DNA of 64,000 bases from Streptomyces monomycini. Lineage in GTDB: Bacteria > Actinomycetota > Actinomycetes > Streptomycetales > Streptomycetaceae. The position numbers were made by a program, and so were the translations under genes. The notes beneath the pieces are model-generated. The model made no database searches. It worked only from the letters and a program-made list of their open reading frames with translations, and was not told where the DNA came from. Location of the stretch: assembly GCF_022271435.1 (NCBI RefSeq), contig NZ_JAFIQY010000031.1, positions 1 to 64,000 of the forward strand. Direction: 5' to 3'. Shown piece by piece: positions 39,669-48,027 of the stretch (its first letter is position 1; every line of letters starts with the position of its first letter).

Positions 39669-41708
39669 ATGAACCGGCTGGCTGGCGTGACCTCGCCTTA
39701 TTTGCTTCAGCACGCGGACAATCCGGTCGACTGGTGGCCCTGGACGCCGGAGGCTTTCGAGGAGGCGCGGCGGCGCGATGTGCCCGTGCTGCTGTCGGTC
39801 GGCTACTCCGCGTGTCACTGGTGCCATGTGATGGCGCACGAGAGCTTCGAGGACGAGGCGGTCGCCGCCGTGATCAACGAGCACTTCGTGGCGGTCAAGG
39901 TGGACCGCGAGGAGCGGCCCGACGTGGACGCCGTCTACATGGAGGCCGTGCAGGCCGCCACCGGGCAGGGCGGCTGGCCGATGACCGTCTTTCTGACGCC
40001 CGAGGGTGAGCCGTTCTACTTCGGTACGTACTTCCCGCCGGAGCCGCGCCACGGCATGCCCTCCTTCCCGCAGATTCTCCAGGGTGTGCGGAGCGCGTGG
40101 ACGGACCGCCGGGACGAGGTGGGCGAGGTCGCCGGGCGGATCGTCGCCGATCTGTCCGCGCGGTCGCTCTCCGTGTCGCCGGCCAACGGTGAACCGGTGC
40201 CGCCGGGCCCGGAGGACCTGGCGAACGCGCTGCTCACGCTGACCCGCGACTTCGACGCCGTACACGGCGGATTCGGCGGCGCGCCGAAGTTCCCGCCGTC
40301 CATGGCGCTGGAATTCCTGCTGCGCCACCACGCCCGTACGCAGTCCGAGGCGGCTTTGCAAATGGTGCAGGCGACCGCGGAGGCGATGGCCCGCGGCGGC
40401 ATCTACGACCAGCTCGGCGGCGGTTTCGCGCGCTACGCGGTGGACGAGACCTGGACGGTGCCGCATTTCGAGAAGATGCTGTACGACAACGCGCTGCTGT
40501 GCCGTACGTACGCGCACCTGTGGCGCGCCACCGGGTCGGACCTGGCCCGTCGTGTCGCCGTCGAGACCGCCGAGTTCATGGTGCGGGAACTCCGTACGGA
40601 GCAGGGCGGGTTCGCCTCCGCGCTGGACGCCGACTCCGACGACGGCAGCGGCCGGCACGTCGAAGGCGCGTACTACGTGTGGACGCCGGAGCAGTTGCGC
40701 GACGTCCTGGGGGAGAAGGACGCCGGGATCGCCGCGCACTACTTCGGGGTGACGCAGGAGGGCACCTTCGAGGAGGGCGCCTCCGTCCTGCAACTCCCCG
40801 ACACCGACGACCTGGTGGACGCGGCGCGGATCGCGGGCATCAAGGAGCGGCTGCGCGCGGCCCGCGACGCCCGGCCGCGCCCCGGGCGGGACGACAAGGT
40901 CGTCGCCGCCTGGAACGGCCTGGCCATCGCGGCCCTCGCCGAGACCGGTGCCTACTTCGACCGCCCGGATCTGGTCCAGGCCGCCACGGACGCCGCCGAC
41001 CTGCTCGTCCGCGTCCACATGGACTGGCAGGCGCGGCTGCACCGCACCTCGCGCGACGGCGTCGCGGGCGCCAACACCGGCGTCCTGGAGGACTACGCGG
41101 ACGTCGCCGAGGGCTTCGTCGCGCTCTCCTCGGTCACCGGGGAGGGCGTCTGGGTGGAGTTCGCCGGCCTCTTCCTCGACACCGTGCTCGTCCACTTCAC
41201 CGCCGAGGACGGCACGCTCTACGACACCGCCGACGACGCCGAACAGCTGATCCGCCGCCCGCAGGACCCCACCGACAACGCCACGCCCTCCGGGTGGACC
41301 GCGGCCGCCGGCGCCCTCCTGTCGTACGCGGCGCTGACCGGCAGCAGCCCGCACCGGGACGCCGCCGAGCGCGCCCTCGGCGCCGTCAAGGCGCTGAGCG
41401 GCCGGGCGCCGCGCTTCATCGGGTGGGGGCTGGCCGTCGCCGAGGCCGCGCTGGACGGGCCGCGCGAGGTCGCGGTGGTCGGTCCGGACGGCGACCCGGC
41501 CACCCGGGCACTGCACCGTGCCGCCCTGCTGGGCACGGCGCCCGGCGCGGTGGTCGCCCTGGGGGAGCCGGGGTCGGACGAGGTGCCGCTGCTGAAGGAC
41601 CGCCCGCTGGCCGACGGCCGGGCCGCCGCGTACGTGTGCCGCCACTTCACGTGCGAGCGGCCGACGACCGACCCCGGAGAGCTGGGGGAGAAGCTGAGCG
41701 GCGGCTGA
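39669..41708 (+). CDS. Thioredoxin-domain protein, YyaL/SSP411 family (DUF255)
   Basis: The 679-residue protein opens with a thioredoxin-like domain bearing PYLLQHADNPVDWWPW and the CxxC site SACHWCHVMAHESFED. GQGGWPMTVFLTP follows. The rest is an (alpha/alpha)6-type glycosidase-like domain (GGIYDQLGGGFARYAVDETWTVPHFEKMLYDNA, DDKVVAAWNGLAI). The family is conserved from bacteria to man (SPATA20) but its reaction is not established. The frame is open upstream; the ATG at 39669 with GAGAGG before it matches the family N-terminus. It is cytosolic. Confidence 0.93.
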   Translation: MNRLAGVTSPYLLQHADNPVDWWPWTPEAFEEARRRDVPVLLSVGYSACHWCHVMAHESFEDEAVAAVINEHFVAVKVDREERPDVDAVYMEAVQAATGQGGWPMTVFLTPEGEPFYFGTYFPPEPRHGMPSFPQILQGVRSAWTDRRDEVGEVAGRIVADLSARSLSVSPANGEPVPPGPEDLANALLTLTRDFDAVHGGFGGAPKFPPSMALEFLLRHHARTQSEAALQMVQATAEAMARGGIYDQLGGGFARYAVDETWTVPHFEKMLYDNALLCRTYAHLWRATGSDLARRVAVETAEFMVRELRTEQGGFASALDADSDDGSGRHVEGAYYVWTPEQLRDVLGEKDAGIAAHYFGVTQEGTFEEGASVLQLPDTDDLVDAARIAGIKERLRAARDARPRPGRDDKVVAAWNGLAIAALAETGAYFDRPDLVQAATDAADLLVRVHMDWQARLHRTSRDGVAGANTGVLEDYADVAEGFVALSSVTGEGVWVEFAGLFLDTVLVHFTAEDGTLYDTADDAEQLIRRPQDPTDNATPSGWTAAAGALLSYAALTGSSPHRDAAERALGAVKALSGRAPRFIGWGLAVAEAALDGPREVAVVGPDGDPATRALHRAALLGTAPGAVVALGEPGSDEVPLLKDRPLADGRAAAYVCRHFTCERPTTDPGELGEKLSGG

Positions 41709-41781
41709 GAGGGGGCGGGCGCCGGCCTGCCCCCGGCCCCGCCGACCTCCTCCGTCCTAAGTCCTAGGCCGCAAAGCGGGC

Positions 41782-41813
41782 TTGAACTTCACGCGGGCGT
41801 CAACTTTTAGCGT
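41782..41813 (+). promoter_or_regulatory. MerR-type promoter of the oxidoreductase gene
   Basis: TTGAAC (41782-41787) as -35 and TAGCGT (41808-41813) as -10 are 20 bp apart, longer than normal. TTCACGC (41788-41794) and GCGTCAA (41797-41803) form an imperfect inverted repeat between them. The -10 ends 6 nt before the ATG, so the mRNA is likely leaderless. The MerR gene at 43005 is the obvious regulator. Confidence 0.55.
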
Positions 41814-41819
41814 GACGGC

Positions 41820-42854
41820 ATGACGAACCGCACGCACCGCACCGGTGGCGGCCTCCCCGCCACCCACCACGAAGTCCGCCTCACCGGCCGCCCGCGGGGC
41901 CCGCTCACCGACGACCTGTTCGAGGTCGTCGAGGTACCGGTGCCCGAGCCGGCGGCCGGGCAGGTGCTCGTACGCAACACCACCATGGCCGTCGCCGCCG
42001 TCATGCGGACGCTCATGGACGAGGCCACCACGGTCCCGATGCCGTCCTTCGTACCGGGCGAGCCGCTGTACGGGGCGGCCGTCGGCGAGGTGGTGGACGC
42101 GCCCGGCACCGACTTCGTCCCTGGTGACCTGGTGGAACACCACTTCGGCTGGCGGGAGTACGCCCTGGTCGATGCCGCCGAGGCGCACCGCAGGGACCGG
42201 GACCTGCTGCCCGACCCGGCCGCCTACCTGTCGCAGGGCCCGACCGCCTACATGGGCGTCGTCCGGGGCGCCGAGGTGCGCCCGGGGGACACGGTGTTCG
42301 TGTCGGGCGCGGCCGGCGGGGTCGGTTCGCTGGCGGGCCAGATCGCCCGGCTGCGCGGTGCCGGGCGGGTCATCGGCAGTACGGGATCGCAGCGCAAGGC
42401 CGACTGTCTGGTCGACGAACTGGGGTATGACGCCGCGGTGATCCGCGGTGCCGGCCCGATCGAGGAGCAGTTGCGCAAGGCCGCTCCGGAGGGCGTCGAC
42501 GCGGTCTTCGACAACGTGGGCGGCGAGCAGTTGCAGGCCGCCGTCACGCTCGCCAACCGCGGTGCCCGTATCGCACTCGTCGGCGCGCTCTCCAACCAGC
42601 TCTCCGATACCGGCACGCACACCACGGAAATCGACACGCTGTCCCTGGTGGCGCGCGGCATCACCCTGCGCGGCATCGCGCTCTACGACCACCCCGACCT
42701 GATCCCCGAGTGGAACGAGGTCTTCGGGCGCGGCCTCCGGGACGGCACGCTCACCTTCCCGCACGCGCGGCTGCACGGAATCCAGGAGGCGCCGCGCGCC
42801 CTGCGGGAGCTGGTCGAGGGGCGGCACCTGGGGGCTGTGCTCGTGGAGTTGTGA
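41820..42854 (+). CDS. NADP-dependent medium-chain oxidoreductase (CurA/prostaglandin reductase-like)
   Basis: The 344-residue protein has an MDR fold: catalytic N-domain, then the nucleotide-binding fold with VFVSGAAGGVGSLAGQIARLRGAGRVIGS. DNVGGEQLQAAVTL and TLRGIALYDHPDLIPEW are typical of CurA/LTB4-dehydrogenase proteins, which reduce alpha,beta-unsaturated carbonyls with NADPH. No zinc-binding cysteines are present, as expected. It probably detoxifies enones, with the downstream MerR as sensor. The start follows a -10 at leaderless spacing. Confidence 0.9.
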   Translation: MTNRTHRTGGGLPATHHEVRLTGRPRGPLTDDLFEVVEVPVPEPAAGQVLVRNTTMAVAAVMRTLMDEATTVPMPSFVPGEPLYGAAVGEVVDAPGTDFVPGDLVEHHFGWREYALVDAAEAHRRDRDLLPDPAAYLSQGPTAYMGVVRGAEVRPGDTVFVSGAAGGVGSLAGQIARLRGAGRVIGSTGSQRKADCLVDELGYDAAVIRGAGPIEEQLRKAAPEGVDAVFDNVGGEQLQAAVTLANRGARIALVGALSNQLSDTGTHTTEIDTLSLVARGITLRGIALYDHPDLIPEWNEVFGRGLRDGTLTFPHARLHGIQEAPRALRELVEGRHLGAVLVEL

Positions 42855-43004
42855 GGGGAGTGGCGAGGGGGGGCTGAGGGGAGAGGTGAGCGGGGTTCCT
42901 GTGGCGCGGGCCCGTCGGTGTGCTCCGGGCGACGACGTACGGTCTGAGTGAGACGACGTACGCAGCGGGGCACCACCGACCGGGCCCCGGCGGGGGAGGA
43001 CCGG

Positions 43005-43496
43005 ATGCGCATCGGGGACGCCGCGGCCGCGGCGGGCATGACGGCCAGGGCGCTGCGCTACTACGAGGAGCACGGGCTGGTGATCGCCCGGCGTACGCCG
43101 TCGGGGCACCGGGTGTACGAGCCGGAGGACGTACGGAAGCTGCGTACGGTGCGTGAACTGCTCGACGCCGGGCTGACGGTGGGCGACATCCGGTCCTTCG
43201 CGCCACTCCTCGACGCGCTGCCTCCCGAGGGCATACCGGAGCTGTTCTTCACACAGGGCGGCGCTCAGAGCGGAGCCCGGGGCGGTGGCGGGGGAGGCCC
43301 GGCGGGTGACGTGGCGGACCTCGGGCCGACGCAGCACCGCCGTACGGCGGCGGAGGTGGCCCGCCGCCGGCTGGCCGACCTGGACGCCCGGATCGAGCGG
43401 CTGACGCGGCTGCGCGGGCGGCTGGCCCGGCGGCTGGGGGAACCGGCCAGGGAGCCGGGGCGGGTGGCGCCGTACGAGAGGGCTTTACGGGAGTGA
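43005..43496 (+). CDS. MerR-family regulator with a TTA codon
   Basis: The 163-residue protein has a MerR winged helix (MRIGDAAAAAGMTARALRYYEEHGLVIARRTPSGHRVYEPEDV). A long dimerisation helix (EVARRRLADLDARIERLTRLRGRLARRL) follows, and between them a Gly-rich linker. No Cys is present, so it is not a metal or thiol sensor. It most likely controls the oxidoreductase gene just upstream. A TTA leucine codon stands third from the end (43485-43487), the rare codon read by bldA tRNA in Streptomyces. GGGGAGGA before the ATG at 43005 sets the start. Confidence 0.88.
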   Translation: MRIGDAAAAAGMTARALRYYEEHGLVIARRTPSGHRVYEPEDVRKLRTVRELLDAGLTVGDIRSFAPLLDALPPEGIPELFFTQGGAQSGARGGGGGGPAGDVADLGPTQHRRTAAEVARRRLADLDARIERLTRLRGRLARRLGEPAREPGRVAPYERALRE

Positions 43497-43519
43497 GGCG
43501 GTGCGGACGCGGCGCGCGC

Positions 43520-44143
43520 TCACCACGTCAGGCCCCGGCCGAGTACGTTCATCGCGCGGTCGATGAGGGTGCCGAGATCGTCCCGCTGCCCGTCCGCGAC
43601 CCAGTGCAGCAGCGCCTCCTGGAGCCCGGCCAGAAGGGCCGTGGAGATCACCCGGACCTCCAGGTCGTCGGCGGAGCGGCCGGTCCGCTCCGCCAGTACG
43701 GCGCTGATCATGGCGCTGTCCCGCGCGGTGTTCTCCGCCGTACGGCCCCGGATCGCGGGCACCTCGCGGATGAGCCGGGCGCGCTGGACCAGTTCGGCAC
43801 GCTCCTCGGCCGACAGGCGCCGCAGCGCCTCGACGGCCACGTGCCGCATCGACTCGGTCATCGGCTCGCCGGCGGGCCTGGCCCGCAGCCCCGCCTCCAG
43901 GAGCGGGCCGTACTCGTCGGTGAGCACGATGTCCTCCCGCGTGGGGAAGTAGCGGGAAACCGTGCTGGGGGAGACCTCGGCGATCCGGTCGACGGAGGTC
44001 GCCTCGTACCCGTGCTCCGCGAAGAGCCGGTAGGCGGCCCGGCGGATCGCCTGCCGGGTCTGGATCTTCTTCCGCTCCCGCAGCCCGATCTTGGGAGTGC
44101 CGGGCTGAGCGGCGGAGTTCTGTGCGCAGGCCATGAGCGTCAT
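43520..44143 (-). CDS. TetR-family transcriptional regulator
   Basis: The 207-residue protein has a TetR HTH (RERKKIQTRQAIRRAAYRLFAEHGYEATSVDRIAEVSPSTVSRYFPTREDIVLTDEYGP, about residues 22-80). A helical C-domain follows with the MftR-like ending LLHWVADGQRDDLGTLIDRAMNVLGRGL. It is convergent with the MerR gene. Two in-frame ATGs (44143 and 44134) are possible. The target is unknown; a perfect 15-bp palindrome lies about 110 nt upstream. Confidence 0.87.
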   Translation of the reverse strand: MTLMACAQNSAAQPGTPKIGLRERKKIQTRQAIRRAAYRLFAEHGYEATSVDRIAEVSPSTVSRYFPTREDIVLTDEYGPLLEAGLRARPAGEPMTESMRHVAVEALRRLSAEERAELVQRARLIREVPAIRGRTAENTARDSAMISAVLAERTGRSADDLEVRVISTALLAGLQEALLHWVADGQRDDLGTLIDRAMNVLGRGLTW

Positions 44144-44252
44144 TGTCCGGCGGTATGGGCCGCTTCCGCACGCAGGAGGCTGTCGGTCCGCCGCTGTTCC
44201 TTGATATGCCCTTGTCTGTCAGTGGTGTGTGTAACGCTTGAGCGAGGGCAAG

Positions 44253-44267
44253 ATCACTGTCAGTGAT
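44253..44267. promoter_or_regulatory. 15-bp palindrome ATCACTG-T-CAGTGAT
   Basis: A perfect 7-bp inverted repeat around a central T lies 22 nt before the small membrane protein ATG, close to a possible -10. It sits in the divergent region with the TetR gene and is a candidate operator for it. Confidence 0.5.
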
Positions 44268-44289
44268 GCTTGGAGGGGGTGTTGCGGGT

Positions 44290-44568
44290 ATGCGTACTGC
44301 GATTGACGTGTTCGCCGTGTTCGCGGCAGCGCTGTGCGTCGGAGGGTTCCTCGTCGGCGGCACGACCGCGGTGGTCGCGCTGGTGCTGGCCGGGGTGACG
44401 GCCCTGACATGGCAGGTGGCCGCGGCGTCGAGGCCGCGGCCACGTCAGGGTGCGGGGGGCTCGCGCCGGCGGGGCGGTGAGGACGGCGCGGAGGACGGCG
44501 GTGCGGGTGTCACCGGTGGCGCGGATGTCGCGCCGGGTGCCTCAGGCGTGCGAATAGGCCACCAGTGA
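44290..44568 (+). CDS. Small membrane protein of unknown function
   Basis: The 92-residue protein has two adjacent hydrophobic segments (IDVFAVFAAALCVGGFLVGG and TAVVALVLAGVTALTWQVAA). A basic, then Gly-rich tail follows. There is no family I can name. GGAGGGGG lies 10 nt before the ATG. The end overlaps the convergent haemolysin III gene by 27 nt. The palindrome upstream suggests regulation by the adjacent TetR. Confidence 0.6.
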   Translation: MRTAIDVFAVFAAALCVGGFLVGGTTAVVALVLAGVTALTWQVAAASRPRPRQGAGGSRRRGGEDGAEDGGAGVTGGADVAPGASGVRIGHQ

Positions 44569-45270
44569 GATGCCGACGTAGTGCACCACGAACGCCGCCA
44601 GTGTCAGGGAGTGGAAGACCTCGTGGAAACCGAACCACCGCGGTGAGGGGTTGGGGCGCTTGATGCCGTAGATGATGCCGCCCGCGCTGTAGAGGATGCC
44701 GCCGACGATGACCAGGACGAGTACGGCGATGCCGCCCTTGCGCAGGAAGTCGGGCAGGAAGAAGACGGCCGCCCAGCCCATCGCGATGTAGCAGGGTGTG
44801 TAGAGCCAGCGCGGCGCGCCCACCCAGAAGACGCGGAAGGCGATACCGGCGAGGGCGGCCGCCCACACGGCCCACAGGAGTGTCTGGCCGCGGCCGCCGG
44901 GGATCAGCAGCATGGTCAGCGGGGTGTAGGTGCCCGCGATGATCAGGAAAATATTGGCGTGATCCAGTCGCCGTAGCACGGCTTCGGCGCGTGGGCCCCA
45001 ATTGCCGCGGTGGTACAGGGCGCTGATCCCGAAGAGCAGGCACGCGGAGAGGGTGTAGACGGCACAGGCGATCCGGCCGCGGGTGCTGTCGGCCAGTGCC
45101 GTGAGCACCACTCCGGAGACGAGGGCGGCGGGGAACATCCCCGCGTGCAGCCAGCCCCGCAGCTTGGGCTTGAGCGGCGCGGCCTTCGCGGCGACCGCGG
45201 ATACTGCGTCGGCGGCCGCGCTGGTGACGGAGGAAGAGCGGCTTTCGGCGGCGTCGGGCGCGGAAGTCAT
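44542..45270 (-). CDS. Haemolysin III family (PAQR-like) membrane protein
   Basis: The 242-residue protein has seven predicted membrane helices. Family motifs are SALYHRGNW, RRLDHANIFLIIAGTYTPL and the C-terminal FHEVFHSLTLAAFVVHY, with Zn-ligand-like His residues. Bacterial members are related to adiponectin receptors and are thought to be hydrolases or channels; true haemolysis is not shown for most. The ~35-residue Ala/Ser-rich N-terminus is cytosolic. A 7-bp inverted repeat lies 13 nt upstream of the start. Confidence 0.9.
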   Translation of the reverse strand: MTSAPDAAESRSSSVTSAAADAVSAVAAKAAPLKPKLRGWLHAGMFPAALVSGVVLTALADSTRGRIACAVYTLSACLLFGISALYHRGNWGPRAEAVLRRLDHANIFLIIAGTYTPLTMLLIPGGRGQTLLWAVWAAALAGIAFRVFWVGAPRWLYTPCYIAMGWAAVFFLPDFLRKGGIAVLVLVIVGGILYSAGGIIYGIKRPNPSPRWFGFHEVFHSLTLAAFVVHYVGISLVAYSHA

Positions 45271-45282
45271 GGCCGCAATGCT

Positions 45283-45300
45283 ACCTACGCAACCGTAGGT
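45283..45300. promoter_or_regulatory. Inverted repeat ACCTACG-N4-CGTAGGT before the haemolysin III gene
   Basis: Perfect 7-bp arms around CAAC, 13 nt upstream of the ATG. The shape is typical of TetR-family operators, many of which contain TACG...CGTA. The regulator is not evident. Confidence 0.5.
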
Positions 45301-45513
45301 TACAGATCGGTCCGGAAGTGGTGACGGTCACGAGAACCTCCTCTGGACAGATGCCCATGAGGATCGGATGATCAAATGAGTGCGGTCGGCACCGGATGAG
45401 CGGTCGCGAAGCATCCGGGTCGCAGCCCCCAAGGGGCAGGCATCTTCAGAAGCGGGCTCTGCCGGCGTGTACGCGGACAGTGGTCCGTCCCAAACCCTCA
45501 TCTAGGAGCGATC

Positions 45514-47337
45514 GTGGCGCGCGACAACGCGGCTCCCTCCCCCGTACCGACCAACCACCAGGAACTGATCTCCTGGGTCGACGAGATCGCAGCCGTCACC
45601 GAGCCGGACCGCGTCGTGTGGTGCGACGGTTCGGAGGCGGAGTACGAGCGCCTGTGCGAGGAGCTCGTCGCGAAGGGCACCTTCACGAAGCTGGACCCGG
45701 TCAAGCGCCCCAACTCCTACTACGCCGCTTCCGACCCCTCCGACGTCGCCCGGGTCGAGGACCGCACCTTCATCTGCTCCGAGAAGGAGGAGGACGCCGG
45801 CCCGACCAACCACTGGAAGGCCCCGGCGGAGATGCGCGACATCTTCACCGGTGAGCAGGGCGTCTTCCGCGGCGCGATGCGCGGCCGGACGATGTACGTC
45901 GTCCCGTTCTGCATGGGCCCGCTCGGCTCGCCGCTCTCCGCGCTCGGCGTGGAGATCACCGACTCGGCGTATGTCGCCGTCTCGATGCGCACCATGACCC
46001 GGATGGGCCAGGCCGTCCTGGACGAGCTGGGCGAGGACGGCTTCTTCGTCAAGGCCGTGCACACCCTCGGCGCCCCGCTGGCCGCCGGCGAGGCCGACGT
46101 GCCGTGGCCGTGCAACTCCACGAAGTACATCTCGCACTTCCCCGAGGACCGCGAGATCTGGTCGTTCGGCTCCGGTTACGGCGGCAACGCCCTGCTGGGC
46201 AAGAAGTGTTACGCGCTGCGCATCGCCTCCGTCATGGCGCGCGACGAGGGCTGGCTCGCCGAGCACATGCTCATCCTCAAGCTCACCCCGCCGCAGGGTG
46301 AGGCCAAGTACGTCGCCGCGGCCTTCCCGAGCGCCTGTGGCAAGACCAACCTCGCGATGCTGGAGCCCACGATCTCCGGCTGGACGGTCGAGACCATCGG
46401 CGACGACATCGCCTGGATGCGGTTCGGCGAGGACGGCCGCCTGTACGCGATCAACCCGGAGGCCGGTTTCTTCGGTGTCGCGCCCGGCACCGGCGAGCAC
46501 ACCAACGCCAACGCCATGAAGACGATGTGGGGCAACTCCGTCTTCACCAACGTCGCGCTGACCGACGACGGCGACGTGTGGTGGGAGGGCATGACCGAGG
46601 AACTGCCCGCCCACCTGACCGACTGGAAGGGCAACGACTGGACGCCGGAGTCCGGCACCCCGGCGGCCCACCCCAACGCCCGCTTCACCGTCCCGGCCGG
46701 CCAGTGCCCGATCATCGCGCCCGAGTGGGAGGACCCCAAGGGCGTGCCGATCTCGGCCATCCTCTTCGGCGGCCGCCGCGCCAGCGCCGTACCGCTGGTG
46801 ACCGAGTCGCTGACCTGGCAGCACGGTGTCTTCCTCGGCGCGAACGTGGCGAGCGAGAAGACCGCCGCGGCCGAGGGCAAGGTCGGCGAGCTGCGCCGCG
46901 ACCCGTTCGCCATGCTGCCGTTCTGCGGCTACAACATGGGCGACTACATGGGCCACTGGATCAAGGTCGGCGCCGACAAGGACCAGGCGAAGCTGCCGAA
47001 GATCTACTACGTCAACTGGTTCCGCAAGGACGCGTCGGGCCGCTTCGTGTGGCCGGGCTTCGGCGAGAACAGCCGGGTGCTGAAGTGGATCGTCGAGCGC
47101 CTGGACGGCAAGGCCGAGGGTGTCGAGACGCCCATCGGTGTGCTGCCGACGAAGGAGGCGCTGGACACCGACGGCCTCGGCCTGGACGACGCCGATCTGG
47201 ACTTCCTGCTCACCGTCGACAAGGACGTGTGGCGCGAGGAGGCGGCGCTCATCCCCGACCACCTGAACACCTTCGGTGACCACACGCCGAAGGAACTGTG
47301 GGACGAGTACCCCGCGCTCGTACGCCGCGTGGGGTAG
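45514..47337 (+). CDS. pckA: Phosphoenolpyruvate carboxykinase (GTP)
   Basis: The 607-residue protein is a full GTP-type PEPCK. It has the hyper-reactive Cys and P-loop in FPSACGKTNLAML (C275-G-K-T), the substrate region YVVPFCMGPLGSPLSALGVEITDS, and WPGFGENSRVLKWI near the guanine site. It turns oxaloacetate into PEP for gluconeogenesis. AGGAG 5 nt before the GTG fixes the start. The upstream 240 nt hold its promoter. A strong hairpin follows the stop. Confidence 0.97.
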   Translation: MARDNAAPSPVPTNHQELISWVDEIAAVTEPDRVVWCDGSEAEYERLCEELVAKGTFTKLDPVKRPNSYYAASDPSDVARVEDRTFICSEKEEDAGPTNHWKAPAEMRDIFTGEQGVFRGAMRGRTMYVVPFCMGPLGSPLSALGVEITDSAYVAVSMRTMTRMGQAVLDELGEDGFFVKAVHTLGAPLAAGEADVPWPCNSTKYISHFPEDREIWSFGSGYGGNALLGKKCYALRIASVMARDEGWLAEHMLILKLTPPQGEAKYVAAAFPSACGKTNLAMLEPTISGWTVETIGDDIAWMRFGEDGRLYAINPEAGFFGVAPGTGEHTNANAMKTMWGNSVFTNVALTDDGDVWWEGMTEELPAHLTDWKGNDWTPESGTPAAHPNARFTVPAGQCPIIAPEWEDPKGVPISAILFGGRRASAVPLVTESLTWQHGVFLGANVASEKTAAAEGKVGELRRDPFAMLPFCGYNMGDYMGHWIKVGADKDQAKLPKIYYVNWFRKDASGRFVWPGFGENSRVLKWIVERLDGKAEGVETPIGVLPTKEALDTDGLGLDDADLDFLLTVDKDVWREEAALIPDHLNTFGDHTPKELWDEYPALVRRVG

Positions 47338-47375
47338 TACGGGAACGGCCCGGCACGGACCGGGCCCCACGGTCG

Positions 47376-47415
47376 ACGGCCGGGGTCACGTGCACGACCA
47401 CGTGACCCCGGCCGT
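47376..47415 (+). terminator. 17-bp perfect hairpin after pckA
   Basis: ACGGCCGGGGTCACGTG (47376-47392) and its exact complement (47399-47415) flank a 6-nt loop and are followed by CTCTTGCTTT. It lies between convergent pckA and the next gene and can serve both. Confidence 0.88.
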
Positions 47416-47437
47416 CTCTTGCTTTCCGCGCGGCCTC

Positions 47438-47854
47438 TCAGGCCGTGGCCAGCTCCTGTACGGCGGCGTCGGCCTCATGCGCCTCCATGCGCTCCGCCGC
47501 CAGCGCGGCGGCGGCCCGGTCGCCCCGCGAGGTGGCGACAGCCAGGGCGCTGCCGGCCAGCATCCGGGCGCGCCGGTGCAGCCGGGGCGCGCGGGCCGGA
47601 TCGCCACTGCCGGTGGGCGCGGCGCGCAGCGGGTACGCCCCGCCGCGCAGCCGCGTGACCTGCTCGGCGATGCGCTCGGCGGCCTCGTCCAGTGCGGGAT
47701 CGGCGACGGTGGCGCGCAGCTCGTCGGTGACGGTGAGCAGCGCGGTCAGGTGGCCGGCGAGGCGGATGTCCAGCTCCTCCGTGCGGGAGCGGTGCGGGAC
47801 CTCCTGGTCGGCGGCCATGGAGTGGACCGACTTGGTGCGGATCGGTTCATACAT
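47438..47854 (-). CDS. Conserved helical protein of unknown function
   Basis: From the ATG at 47854 the product is 138 residues, mostly helical and rich in Ala, Arg and Glu (for example RLAGHLTALLTVTDELRATVADPALDEAAERIAEQVTRLRGG). There is no signal or membrane segment. I do not recognise a family. AGGAGG 7 nt upstream fixes the start, which is eight codons inside the longest frame. Its promoter region carries two adjacent perfect inverted repeats, so it is probably under a specific repressor. Confidence 0.68.
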   Translation of the reverse strand: MYEPIRTKSVHSMAADQEVPHRSRTEELDIRLAGHLTALLTVTDELRATVADPALDEAAERIAEQVTRLRGGAYPLRAAPTGSGDPARAPRLHRRARMLAGSALAVATSRGDRAAAALAAERMEAHEADAAVQELATA

Positions 47855-47881
47855 CGGACGGCCTCCTGGCAACACTCAACG

Positions 47882-47915
47882 GCTAGGAGACCATCCTAGC
47901 TTAGACACTGTCTAA
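47882..47915 (-). promoter_or_regulatory. Two abutting perfect inverted repeats in the promoter of the 47.4-kb gene
   Basis: GCTAGGA (47882-47888) and TCCTAGC (47894-47900) flank 5 nt. Directly next, TTAGACA (47901-47907) and TGTCTAA (47909-47915) flank one base. On the gene strand TAGGAT (47898-47893) fits a -10. The TTAGACA...TGTCTAA dyad would cover the -10/-35 spacer, a classic repressor position. Confidence 0.65.
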
Positions 47916-48027
47916 AGTTGTGATCCGTACAGCCCACGTACGGGTGACATTCCCCGGAGGCGAGGCGCGCTCCCCGGCCGGGCTCCGGCTGGGCCCCGGC
48001 CGGCTCCGGCCGGGCCCCCGGCCCCGC

